A stretch of DNA of 64,000 nucleotides from Adhaeribacter aquaticus DSM 16391. Its GTDB lineage: Bacteria > Bacteroidota > Bacteroidia > Cytophagales > Hymenobacteraceae. The translations under genes were made by a program, and so were the position numbers. The notes under the pieces are model-generated. The model made no database searches. It was given only the letters and a program-made list of their open reading frames with translations, and was not told the origin of the DNA. Location of the stretch: positions 1,137,363 through 1,201,362 of the forward strand of contig NZ_KI421517.1 of the NCBI RefSeq assembly GCF_000473365.1. The letters run 5' to 3'. Below are positions 17,597 through 26,100 of this stretch, in pieces. Position 1 is the stretch's first letter, and each line of letters begins with the position of its first letter.

Positions 17597-18700
17597 ATGA
17601 TCCTCGAAAATATAAGTTTACTGTATTTTAAAAACTACGAAGAAGCGGATATTAATTTCTCTCCTCATATTAATTGCTTTATTGGCGATAACGGCAGCGG
17701 CAAAACCAATTTGTTAGATGCCATTTATTACCTTTCTATGAGCAAAAGTGCATTTACTTCTTCTGACTTGCAAAATATTAAACAAGGAGAAGAATATTTT
17801 ATGGTTCGCGGCCGCTTTACAGCCCCCAATCATAAAGATGTCATCCAATGCACTTTCCGGACTGGCCAAAAAAAAATAATCACCCATAATAAAACTCCTT
17901 ACGAAAAAGTAAGTGAGCATATTGGCCGCTATCCGGTAGTTTTAATTTCACCATATGATACAGATCTTATTCGGGAGGGCAGCGAAGACCGCCGAAAGTA
18001 TTTTGATAGTTTACTTTCCCAGTTAGATCATGATTACCTGGAAAACCTCATCCAGTATAACTATATTCTTAAACAACGCAATTCGCAGCTAAAACAATTT
18101 GCTGACCGGAATTATTTTGACCGGGATTACCTGCAGATATTAGACGAGCAGTTAGTTCCGTTAGGTGAAAGCATTGCCCAGGTACGGCAGCAGTTTCTGG
18201 CCAAGTTTGTACCTATGTTTCAGAAGCACTACCAACACCTGACCGATAGCCGCGAGTTTGTAAACCTGCAGTACAAAAGCCAGCTGCCTAATGCTAATTT
18301 TGCTTTACTATTAGAACAAGCGCAACGTAAAGATTTAGTACTACAGCGCACTACGGTTGGTCCGCATAAAGATGATTTTGTTTTCTTGATGGATGAATGG
18401 CTTATAAAACAATATGGTTCTCAGGGACAGCAGAAATCTTTTGTGATTGCTCTTAAGCTTGCACATTTTGAAATTGTAGCACAATATAAAGGTCAAAAAC
18501 CATTGCTACTGTTGGATGATATTTTTGACCGGCTGGATGAAAAGCGCATTACAAAATTGATGCAGTTAGTAGCTAACCACACTTTCGGCCAGTTATTTAT
18601 TACTGATTCTCACTTAGAGCGTACCGATAAAATTGTAGCCGGTTTATCTGAACATATCAGCAGGTTTCAAGTGAATAACGGCCAGGTTAAATCATTCTAA
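17597..18700 (+). CDS. recF: DNA replication and repair protein RecF
   Basis: A 367-residue SMC-like ATPase that helps load RecA at gapped DNA. Walker A is G30-DNGSGKT-37, the ABC-signature-like GSQGQQKSFVIALKLA lies near 275, and Walker B LLLLDDIFDRLD follows near 300. It is divergent from pdhA and is followed, after a 250-base gap, by the DciA-like gene; recF next to a DUF721 gene is a familiar Bacteroidota arrangement. Confidence 0.95.
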   Translation: MILENISLLYFKNYEEADINFSPHINCFIGDNGSGKTNLLDAIYYLSMSKSAFTSSDLQNIKQGEEYFMVRGRFTAPNHKDVIQCTFRTGQKKIITHNKTPYEKVSEHIGRYPVVLISPYDTDLIREGSEDRRKYFDSLLSQLDHDYLENLIQYNYILKQRNSQLKQFADRNYFDRDYLQILDEQLVPLGESIAQVRQQFLAKFVPMFQKHYQHLTDSREFVNLQYKSQLPNANFALLLEQAQRKDLVLQRTTVGPHKDDFVFLMDEWLIKQYGSQGQQKSFVIALKLAHFEIVAQYKGQKPLLLLDDIFDRLDEKRITKLMQLVANHTFGQLFITDSHLERTDKIVAGLSEHISRFQVNNGQVKSF

Positions 18701-18950
18701 TATAGGCCTTGGCATCAGGTAATTAAACAAGACAAAATCCGATACCGTGGTAAACGCTTCTATATCTACCTATTAAGTAATTCGTGGCATTATAAGAAAT
18801 AACCATTTTAAATTTTTGTATTTCTATAAGTTTACGTATTTCCTTCTATCCACATATCCACCGTTGATAAGTAGTTAATTACTATCCTTTATTTGCGCTT
18901 ACATTTGTGCTTATAATTCGTATCTAACTAAAATCAAAATCTAACATCCG

Positions 18951-19274
18951 GTGGCTTTTACTCCTTATCAATCTAAATATACTACCCGAAAAGCCGATAT
19001 TCAGCCGGTAAAAGAAAGCATTCAAGATCTGCTGAGAGTATACCGCCTGCAAGGTAAAATTACTCAGACTCAGGTTATTCAAGGCTGGGAAGGAATAATG
19101 GGAAGAGGCATCGCTTTAAAAACAAAAGAACTCTACTTTAAAGACCAGAAATTATTTGTTACCCTTACCTCCGCCCCACTTAAACACGAACTTAATATGT
19201 CCAAGAGTAAGGTAATTGATCTGATCAATCAAAAAGTAGGACAAGATTACATTAAAGAAATTGTATTTTTATAA
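18951..19274 (+). CDS. DUF721 / DciA-like protein
   Basis: A 107-residue protein of the DUF721 family, to which the replicative helicase loader DciA belongs. It starts at GTG 18951 (VAFTPYQS read as MAFT). The family pattern is visible in IQDLLRVYRLQGKITQTQVI, WEGIMGRGIA and the final strand KLFVTLTSAPLKHEL. Its position after recF supports a replication role. Whether it loads DnaB here is inference. Confidence 0.85.
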   Translation: MAFTPYQSKYTTRKADIQPVKESIQDLLRVYRLQGKITQTQVIQGWEGIMGRGIALKTKELYFKDQKLFVTLTSAPLKHELNMSKSKVIDLINQKVGQDYIKEIVFL

Positions 19275-19353
19275 TATATTATATTGATATATAGCCATTA
19301 TTTGGTAATATATTTTCTGTAATCTAAATTGGTTGCACTGGCAATTAATTTAA

Positions 19354-22320
19354 ATGTATTTGAGATTTTTTTTACGCACCTTTACCCTTCTTTTACTAAA
19401 TCTGTTCTTTTTTAGAGGCTTAGCTCAAACCGGCAGTTGGAATCCTACCGGAGCCGATTTAAGTTATCCACGTGTTTTATTGAAGGCTCATGAGGTCGCT
19501 GCAGTACAAACCAACTTAACAAACCCAGACCGGCAAGATATTTACACCGGCCTTTATAACAGCGTCAGCTTTTCGCTGCCCAATGCCCCAGGCTCCGATC
19601 ATAACTCCCGCAGAATTCATGCTACCTTGGCCAAAAATACTGCCTTTGTGCTACTCATGAACCGCAAGCCAAATGGAAGCCTTTTAACAGAAGATGAAAA
19701 AGCTACTTTAAGGACAAATGTCCGGGTGATGCTGGAGCAGATTAACACTTCAGTAGAATCTGCTTTCTCTTATAATAACTGGCAATGGACATCTAAAGAA
19801 CTAATAGATTACATGATTGCTTATGATTTATTACGAGGTACTGGCGAGTCTGATGCCACGCTAAGTATTGGCAAAACTAAACTCCAAGAATTTGCTGGTA
19901 ACCTCTATAGCCAGGCAATAAGTTACAGCTACTACTTTTTCGGTTCTGTTAAAAATAATCATGCTTTAATGACGGCTGCCGCCTTAGGCCTCTCGGCGGT
20001 TGTACTAAATGATGCAACTAGTTCTACTATTTCGCGCCAGCCTCTAAACTGGATAAATGTAGGCTTAACTCAGGTAGATAACTTACTTTGGCGAGATGGC
20101 CGCCGCCAATCCGACTCTACCACTGTAGCCGGTTATGCCGAGGGCCCTTATTATTTTAAATATGGTTTTTTAAACTGCCTCCCCTTTTTCCGGGCAATGG
20201 GCAACTTTTTACCTAACGATACTAAATACCGCGCTTACTTCTACAATGGCACTACCCGCCGGAGCATCCGGAACCCTTTTTACGACCCTAAATACGACCG
20301 TCTGTACCAATGGATAACCAATATTAGTATGCCCGATGGCCGGTTTCCTGCTCTGGAAGATTCTTATATAGATATGGGTATGCCCGAACTGGCCATGACC
20401 GGGAAAAGCCAATACGTAATACCACTTTCCTTGCAAAATCTGGCTGACAACCAACTTAACTCGCTGCATGCGCAACTGCGGGACGCCACCGTCGACATGC
20501 GGGCTGCCTATTTAGCCGCTAACATAATGCCCTCCTGGCCAAATAATAACCTCCTTACGGCGCTTCCCAACAGTGGAAATTTAATTTTTCGGTCAGGCAA
20601 TGATAACTTAGCCAGCTACTTGCATATGAATGGTAAAAACGGACTGGCACTTACTAACAGCGGAGGTCACAATCACGGGGATGCCAGTAGTTTTATTATC
20701 CATGCCAAAGGTCAGTTATTAGCCTTAGATGCTGGCTACCTGAGTTACAGTAAGCGGGCTGACCTAGGTCAGCCGACCAATCATAACTTGATTCTGGTGA
20801 ATGGCAACGGTCCGGCTATTGGCACTACTGGTAGTGCTAATGATGCGCAGGCTTATATTGAGAAAAGTTTTAGTTCAGACCATTTAGATTATGGCGAGGT
20901 ACGAACAAATTACCTGAACAGCAACATTACCCGCAAAACGTTATTTGTCCGGAAAACTTATTTCCTAATTGCTGATTTTGTTTCGGCTACAGATGGAATA
21001 GCCAAAGATTTTACCTGGCAATTACATGGCTATGGTTTGGAAAACGGGAGTAACAATACCGGCACATTTACTAACAGCCTAACCAGCCACGAGGGCACCT
21101 GGCATAAAAATAGCGTAAACTTAAAAGCTCACGTAACGGCTACTAATGGCGCTATCTCTTATAATACCGCTATTAAACCACACGAAATAACTTATAATGT
21201 AACAGAAAACCATACTACGCTCCTAGCCCAGACAAACGCTGTTACGTCTACTCAATTTTTGTCAGCTTTATACCCGTATACCTCCAATAAAATAGCCTTT
21301 TCTACTACTTCTAACACTGGCACGGCTGCATTAGCGGCCTCCGAAACAAACTATACTGATGTTGCCTGGGCTAAAACAGAAGCTACTACCAATTTTGTTA
21401 CAGACAACAGTGGTAAGTTGCCTCAGGCCGTTGGGTCAGATGCTTATTTTACTTTTGTATCTTATGATAACAATACCGCTGATTTAGCGCAGGTATTTCT
21501 GGAAGAAGGAAAAATAGCCAAGTACGGCAACACTACCATTGTACAATCTTCGGAGCGGGCCACCCTTAGCTTTGAAAAAGTAGAGGGGAGCAATTACGAA
21601 GGATATGTAAGCCGACAAACAAATTTAATCTTACACTTACCCAATGCACCAGCTTCGGTAACCGGCACTGGCGTAACCAGTTATGCTTATAATACTGAAA
21701 GCCATTCTTTAACAATTGCTTTTTCAGGTCCATCAGCATTTACTGTATTTAACCAACCACCAGCATACAACACTTTGCCAGTTACGCTGCTAGCATTTAA
21801 AGGCAAACGTCAGTCTAAACAGGTAAACCTAACCTGGATTACCGCCAGCGAATACAACAATAAAGGCTTTATTGTTTTAAGACAAACCAGCCCCGGCGGC
21901 ACTTTTGAGGAGGTAGGATTTGTAAAAGGACAGGGTAACGCCAATGTAAAAAATACTTATCAGTTTACTGACTATACCGCACCAGCTCAGGCCTGTTATT
22001 ATAAATTAAAACAGGTAGATATAGATGGTAACTTTGTGTTTTCACCGCTTTCAGCAGTTAGTGCACAAAAAGCAGAACCTAAATTAATGATAAGCCCCAA
22101 TCCGGCTAGCAATTATTTAAACTTATATTTTGCTGATGCGGCAACTGAAGTTATGGTGCAAATACGCACGGCAGACGGCAAGCTTGTAAAACAACAATTA
22201 TTTACAGTTCAAACCGTATTAAACACAGGCTCGCTAACACCAGGTGTTTACTATATAACTGCCCTGTCTGGAAATGGGCAGGTAATATCTGGAGCACAAA
22301 AAATTATTATTACACATTAA
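19354..22320 (+). CDS. Secreted heparinase II/III-family lyase with T9SS sorting domain
   Basis: A 988-residue secreted protein, probably a polysaccharide lyase of the heparinase II/III or alginate-lyase type. A signal peptide covers about residues 1-24 (ends FFRGLAQT). An all-alpha toroid region follows to about residue 400. The heparinase II/III beta-sandwich signature GGHNHGDASSF lies near 437, with LDAGYLSY after it. The last 80 residues (from MISPNPASNYLNLYF) form a type A sorting domain that directs export by T9SS and surface attachment. No sulfatase, SusCD pair or other lyase is adjacent, so the substrate is unknown. Confidence 0.87.
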   Translation: MYLRFFLRTFTLLLLNLFFFRGLAQTGSWNPTGADLSYPRVLLKAHEVAAVQTNLTNPDRQDIYTGLYNSVSFSLPNAPGSDHNSRRIHATLAKNTAFVLLMNRKPNGSLLTEDEKATLRTNVRVMLEQINTSVESAFSYNNWQWTSKELIDYMIAYDLLRGTGESDATLSIGKTKLQEFAGNLYSQAISYSYYFFGSVKNNHALMTAAALGLSAVVLNDATSSTISRQPLNWINVGLTQVDNLLWRDGRRQSDSTTVAGYAEGPYYFKYGFLNCLPFFRAMGNFLPNDTKYRAYFYNGTTRRSIRNPFYDPKYDRLYQWITNISMPDGRFPALEDSYIDMGMPELAMTGKSQYVIPLSLQNLADNQLNSLHAQLRDATVDMRAAYLAANIMPSWPNNNLLTALPNSGNLIFRSGNDNLASYLHMNGKNGLALTNSGGHNHGDASSFIIHAKGQLLALDAGYLSYSKRADLGQPTNHNLILVNGNGPAIGTTGSANDAQAYIEKSFSSDHLDYGEVRTNYLNSNITRKTLFVRKTYFLIADFVSATDGIAKDFTWQLHGYGLENGSNNTGTFTNSLTSHEGTWHKNSVNLKAHVTATNGAISYNTAIKPHEITYNVTENHTTLLAQTNAVTSTQFLSALYPYTSNKIAFSTTSNTGTAALAASETNYTDVAWAKTEATTNFVTDNSGKLPQAVGSDAYFTFVSYDNNTADLAQVFLEEGKIAKYGNTTIVQSSERATLSFEKVEGSNYEGYVSRQTNLILHLPNAPASVTGTGVTSYAYNTESHSLTIAFSGPSAFTVFNQPPAYNTLPVTLLAFKGKRQSKQVNLTWITASEYNNKGFIVLRQTSPGGTFEEVGFVKGQGNANVKNTYQFTDYTAPAQACYYKLKQVDIDGNFVFSPLSAVSAQKAEPKLMISPNPASNYLNLYFADAATEVMVQIRTADGKLVKQQLFTVQTVLNTGSLTPGVYYITALSGNGQVISGAQKIIITH

Positions 22321-22387
22321 AACCGATCTGAAATTGGGCAGTTCCTGACTTCCTGTTATATTCGCCAACAACAAAGTACTTTAAATT

Positions 22388-22945
22388 ATGCTATTGCCTG
22401 ATTACCGGCCGGTTTCTTATTCCCGCACTACCCTTACGGAATTAATGATTCCGAGCTACGCCAACTTTGGAGGCAAAATACACGGCGGTATTTTATTGTC
22501 GCTCATGGATAAAGTGGCCTATACTTGTGCCGCCAAACATGCCGGCAATTATTGTGTTACGGTAACTGTTGATGGGGTTAACTTTTTACAGCCTGTGGAG
22601 GTGGGCGAATTGGTTTCTTTAATGGCATCCGTAAATTATGTAGGACGCACCTCTTTGGTAGTTGGCATTAAAGTTATTGCTGAAAATATTAAAACCGGTA
22701 CCGTAAAACATACCAATACGTCTTATTTTACCATGGTAGCTAAAGACGAAAATGGCAAACCAACTCCAGTACCGGGATTGATATTAGAATCAAGAAATCA
22801 GGTACGTCGCTTTTTGGAAGCTATCAGACGGAAAGAAATAAAAGCCGCCTTTCAGCAAAACTTTGACCATGCCAAAACTAACCTTACTATAGAACAAGAA
22901 GTAACCAGATTGGAAGGTGAGCGATGCCAGATTGCTTATAAATAG
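22388..22945 (+). CDS. Acyl-CoA thioesterase (hotdog fold)
   Basis: A 185-residue cytoplasmic thioesterase of the BFIT/YciA type that hydrolyses acyl-CoA to free acid and CoA. The hotdog domain covers about residues 15-125, with NFGGKIHGGILLSLMDKVAY (conserved helix) and TVTVDGVNFLQPVEVGELV. The C-terminal 50 residues are a charged helical tail. It lies 68 bases after the lyase gene on the same strand, but there is no obvious functional link. The chain length it prefers is unknown. Confidence 0.9.
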   Translation: MLLPDYRPVSYSRTTLTELMIPSYANFGGKIHGGILLSLMDKVAYTCAAKHAGNYCVTVTVDGVNFLQPVEVGELVSLMASVNYVGRTSLVVGIKVIAENIKTGTVKHTNTSYFTMVAKDENGKPTPVPGLILESRNQVRRFLEAIRRKEIKAAFQQNFDHAKTNLTIEQEVTRLEGERCQIAYK

Positions 22946-23488
22946 GCAAAACCCCGAAGCTACTTTAATTTTCTAGCCTTTTCCAGATTTCTGTCTCCAG
23001 TTAGTTGCCTACAAACAATATGTAAATGTTTATATTACCAGCTTTAAGCTGTAGAACTATGGCATACCCAATCCTAAAACTGCTAAACCACCTGCTACTT
23101 CTTCGTAGGCTGGCTCCAGTACAGTAGTTACTATAAGGTAAAGCCACTTGGCCACAACAAGAGTTAAGGGTATTTGGGGAGGTAGGGTAACAACTTGTAA
23201 AATCAAAGGAAAAATAAGCTTAACAGGCAATACGGGTGAGTGACCTAACACATATATAAACCATGTACCAAAAGCGATCTTCCATTTTATCTTAACCTAT
23301 TATTTTCTAATTATATAGATAATTGACATGTAATCAATTAACAATTTTTTTTCTATGAAAGTATTATTCATATCAAATAAAATATTACAACTGCCGCATC
23401 GAACCTAGTGAAGTATTTAGGTGTTCATTTACCATCAGTCAGAAAATATTTAATTATCAACGCTGACTATTTTGAATGAATCAAACCC
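22946..23488. other. Intergenic region without an intact gene
   Basis: About 540 bases between the thioesterase and DUF922 genes. Apart from the minus-strand permease-like remnant there is only AT-rich sequence. A TATTTTG sequence shortly before the DUF922 gene weakly resembles a -7 box. Confidence 0.5.
23030..23296 (-). pseudogene. Possible remnant of an amino-acid (APC-type) permease C terminus
   Basis: On the minus strand, a frame from 23296 to 23060 encodes hydrophobic segments FGTWFIYVL, LIFPLILQVV and WLYLIVTTVLEPAYEEVAGGLAVLGLGMP, then an in-frame TAG at 23057-23059, then FYSLK. This resembles the last helices of APC permeases, where GLPVYFY-like endings and a P-x-E/S-x-x-GL pattern are usual. 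No start codon or upstream transporter body was found, so a decayed fragment is the best reading. It could also be a chance hydrophobic frame. Confidence 0.35.
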
Positions 23489-24646
23489 ATGCTACATACT
23501 ATTTTTAAGAACGGCCAGGTTAACCTAAATGCCATTCTGATTTTTAATAAAACCCGACGTTGGAGCGCCTTATTGCTTACCCTGCTGTTGCTGGGAGCTG
23601 GTCGTTTGCCAGACACTAAACTGGAGCCGATTACGCTACAACCCACCACCGTAAATTTTACGCCGAAAGAATTTTACATAGCCAGTATCATTGATGAACG
23701 CCAGAACCGGAAAGCAGTAGGGTATTTAGTTCCTCTAACAACTAATTTAGCTCAGGCAGCTTCGGCCAGTCCGGTAGATTTACAGGGAGGTGGCCTAAAT
23801 GCCATTAAACAGTTTGTGAACCAAAGTTTACCGCGTAATTCAAAATTGCGGCCTATTACCATCCGGCTAAAAGAATGTAAAATAACAGAAACACCGGGTA
23901 CCACCGGCCGGGTAGATGGCCAGGTAGTGGTTGCCATGGCTTTTTATTATACCCGGATAGATGGAAAAACTATAAAATTAGAAGAATATCGCGGTGGTGC
24001 CCGCTATAGCCGTATTCCAACACAGCATACGGTAGTGGAACCCGCCTTGCGCCAATCTTTAGTAGAAGCTTTACGCTACCTGCATACCTGGATGGACCGG
24101 GAAGCAAACCGAAACGATAAATTAGCGAAAGGTATAAAAGTTAATATTACTGATTTCACCTATAATACAGATAATGACACTGTTTTTTATACCGTGAAAC
24201 GACCTTTGAACTGGAGCGATTTTCAGGCTTCACCCAGAGCCAATCAGTTTGCAGCAGCCGTGTTTCCAAGCTTTGCTTATGAAGGAGGCAGCGATGTAGA
24301 AAACGGTATTATCCAGGTTAATTTAAAAATGAAAGTTTATGTACTGAAAAGCTCTTCCTGGGTAAGAGCTCCCGCCAAAGACGATTACACGCTAAACCAT
24401 GAACAACGCCACTTTGATATAGTGAAGATAATTGCCGAAAGATTTAAGCGCAAAGTTCAGCCAGATAGCCTAAACCTGGAAGATTACAACAGCATTATCC
24501 AGTATAAGTATATTGAATCGTTCCGGGAAATGAATAAACTGCAGGATAAATACGATGGGGAAACCCAACATGGAACCAACCACATGGCTCAGGAAGTCTG
24601 GAACAACCGCATCGATGCAGATTTGAAAAAGTACGGCATTAAGTAA
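23489..24646 (+). CDS. DUF922-type putative metalloprotease, membrane-anchored or secreted
   Basis: A 385-residue protein with an N-terminal hydrophobic segment near residues 26-40 (ALLLTLLLLGAG). The C-terminal half matches the DUF922 pattern: RPLNWSDFQASP at about 238-249 and the zinc-site-like H304-E-Q-R-H308-F-D310 preceded by an open beta region. DUF922 proteins are predicted secreted zinc-dependent proteases. The N-terminal 200 residues are unrecognised. It is followed by a strong terminator, so it is probably monocistronic. The catalytic activity is inferred from the motif only. Confidence 0.75.
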   Translation: MLHTIFKNGQVNLNAILIFNKTRRWSALLLTLLLLGAGRLPDTKLEPITLQPTTVNFTPKEFYIASIIDERQNRKAVGYLVPLTTNLAQAASASPVDLQGGGLNAIKQFVNQSLPRNSKLRPITIRLKECKITETPGTTGRVDGQVVVAMAFYYTRIDGKTIKLEEYRGGARYSRIPTQHTVVEPALRQSLVEALRYLHTWMDREANRNDKLAKGIKVNITDFTYNTDNDTVFYTVKRPLNWSDFQASPRANQFAAAVFPSFAYEGGSDVENGIIQVNLKMKVYVLKSSSWVRAPAKDDYTLNHEQRHFDIVKIIAERFKRKVQPDSLNLEDYNSIIQYKYIESFREMNKLQDKYDGETQHGTNHMAQEVWNNRIDADLKKYGIK

Positions 24647-24703
24647 AATATTTTCCTATAACAGCAACTCTTCGTTTTACCTGCACCTGAAATTCAGATA
24701 ATA

Positions 24704-24748
24704 AAAAACAGCGGCCTAACTGCTTTAAGCAGTTAGGCCGCTGTTTTT
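24704..24748 (+). terminator. Terminator after the DUF922 gene
   Basis: Arms AAAAACAGCGGCCTAACTGC (24704-24723) and its complement at 24729-24748 make a perfect 20-bp GC-rich stem with flanking A and T runs, 58 bases past the stop codon. Confidence 0.88.
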
Positions 24749-24905
24749 GTTTTCCACACATTAGCCAATTATAAAGGTTTTATAGGATTAAATACTGAAT
24801 TTTACTACCCCTGATAAATTACCTTCTTTTTTCTAAACCTTTAGAAATCAACTCCAGTAAAACCCTCTCCAACAATCTATTTGTCAACTAATTAAATACA
24901 CTTCT

Positions 24906-25112
24906 ATGAAAAACTTTTTTGATTACGATATTAACAATCCCGATGAAAGTAAGGAGCAGCTTCAACAATATCCGGAGCTTTCTAAGTTTTACATTGCCTT
25001 AAGTGAAGAGCTCTCACAGGATGAATTTGAAAATTTTTATGAAGCCGAAAAACAATCTTTTTATTCCGTTACTCAACCTTCCAATAATCATAAATCAAAA
25101 TGGATTCGATAA
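24906..25112 (+). CDS. Small acidic hypothetical protein, 68 residues
   Basis: An unrecognised soluble protein rich in Glu, Asp and aromatic residues (FFDYDINN, LSKFYIALSEELS, FENFYEAEKQSF), with no signal peptide or membrane helix. It starts with ATG and lies between two perfect-stem terminators, which suggests its own transcription unit. The pattern of regularly spaced hydrophobic residues suggests helices. Function unknown. Confidence 0.6.
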   Translation: MKNFFDYDINNPDESKEQLQQYPELSKFYIALSEELSQDEFENFYEAEKQSFYSVTQPSNNHKSKWIR

Positions 25113-25121
25113 CTGCTTTCT

Positions 25122-25174
25122 GCAATAAATAAAAAGGGTAAACAATAAAACTGTTTACCCTTTTTATTTATTGC
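25122..25174. terminator. Bidirectional terminator with 22-bp arms
   Basis: Arms 25122-25143 and 25153-25174 are perfect complements over 22 bases (core AAAAAGGGTAAAC / GTTTACCCTTTTT). It separates the small plus-strand gene from the convergent minus-strand gene that ends at 25186. Confidence 0.9.
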
Positions 25175-25185
25175 ACTACTGTCTA

Positions 25186-25437
25186 TCAATCCTCCCGCAC
25201 AAACGGATGTTTATACGCCAAGGCTTCTGATTCTGGTATAATTTCATACGTATTTAGCATATGGGTGGCAATACCTGAATTAGTTCCTTTCACAAATACT
25301 CCTTCCGGCGACCGATAAATAGCATAATTATGCCGTCCAAAAGGGAACAGGTTATTACTCCGCAGTTCCTTGCCTTTCGTTAAATCTATTTGCTGGTTAT
25401 CTTGCGTGGTAATGATAAATTTATTTTTATCGGACAT
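25186..25437 (-). CDS. Hypothetical protein, about 83 residues
   Basis: An unrecognised small protein. A TTG start at 25509 would give 107 residues, but the ATG at 25437 (MSDKNKFIITTQDNQQIDL) is preferred, since the extra part looks like untranslated sequence. The chain reads FPFGRHNYAIYRSPEGVFVKGTNS and ends with acidic residues, so it is probably soluble and beta-rich. It is followed by the 22-bp-arm terminator. Function unknown. Confidence 0.55.
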   Translation of the reverse strand: MSDKNKFIITTQDNQQIDLTKGKELRSNNLFPFGRHNYAIYRSPEGVFVKGTNSGIATHMLNTYEIIPESEALAYKHPFVRED

Positions 25438-25655
25438 GTCATTTATATAAAGGTTGATTGCAGAAAGGTACGACTTTACAAAAAAAGAACTTACGTCATC
25501 TCTGCTCAAAATTTTAACAGCTTCCTTATCCAGATAGAAAAAGAATTTATTTATTAAAAAATTGTCCTCAACTACAAGAAAGCAAATAGCGTTACAGCTA
25601 CAAACAGTATGTGTGCAAAGGCAATCTAAATAATTTAATTTCAGTATAACGACCT

Positions 25656-26090
25656 ATGTTCTTCCGCGAAGCAAAAATAGAGGATATTGAAAAAATGCAC
25701 CAGGTCCGAACATCGGTGCAGGAAAATAAATTAGTACATCCTGGTCAAATTACGCCCGACGATTACAAAGAAATGTTAACTAAACGAGGTAAAGGTTGGG
25801 TTTGTGAAGTAGAGGATGATATACTAGGTTTTGCTATTGTAGATTTACAGAAAGCCCATGTTTGGGCTTTATTTGTTCGACCTGCCGAAGAGGGCAACTT
25901 TATTGGGCGTATGCTCCACGACATGATGACCACCTGGTGTTTTGCCCGGGATATACCAAAGCTTTGGCTAACTACTTCGCCGGGTACCCGGGCCGAAAAA
26001 TTTTATGTAAAAGCTGGCTGGCGGCAAACCGGCATGGAGCCCAATGGCGAAATCAGGTTTGAATTAGAAAATAATTTAGAACTGTATTAG
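25656..26090 (+). CDS. GNAT-family N-acetyltransferase
   Basis: A 144-residue acetyltransferase of the GNAT fold, moving acetyl from acetyl-CoA to an amine. The central strand VWALFVRPAEEGNFIGRMLHDMM covers the acetyl-CoA pyrophosphate loop near residues 69-91, and LWLTTSPGTRAEKFYVKAGW is the usual C-terminal region ending in FY...GW. The acceptor cannot be predicted. It converges on the histidine kinase gene, 10 bases away. Confidence 0.88.
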   Translation: MFFREAKIEDIEKMHQVRTSVQENKLVHPGQITPDDYKEMLTKRGKGWVCEVEDDILGFAIVDLQKAHVWALFVRPAEEGNFIGRMLHDMMTTWCFARDIPKLWLTTSPGTRAEKFYVKAGWRQTGMEPNGEIRFELENNLELY

Positions 26091-26100
26091 CGCCTATTGT

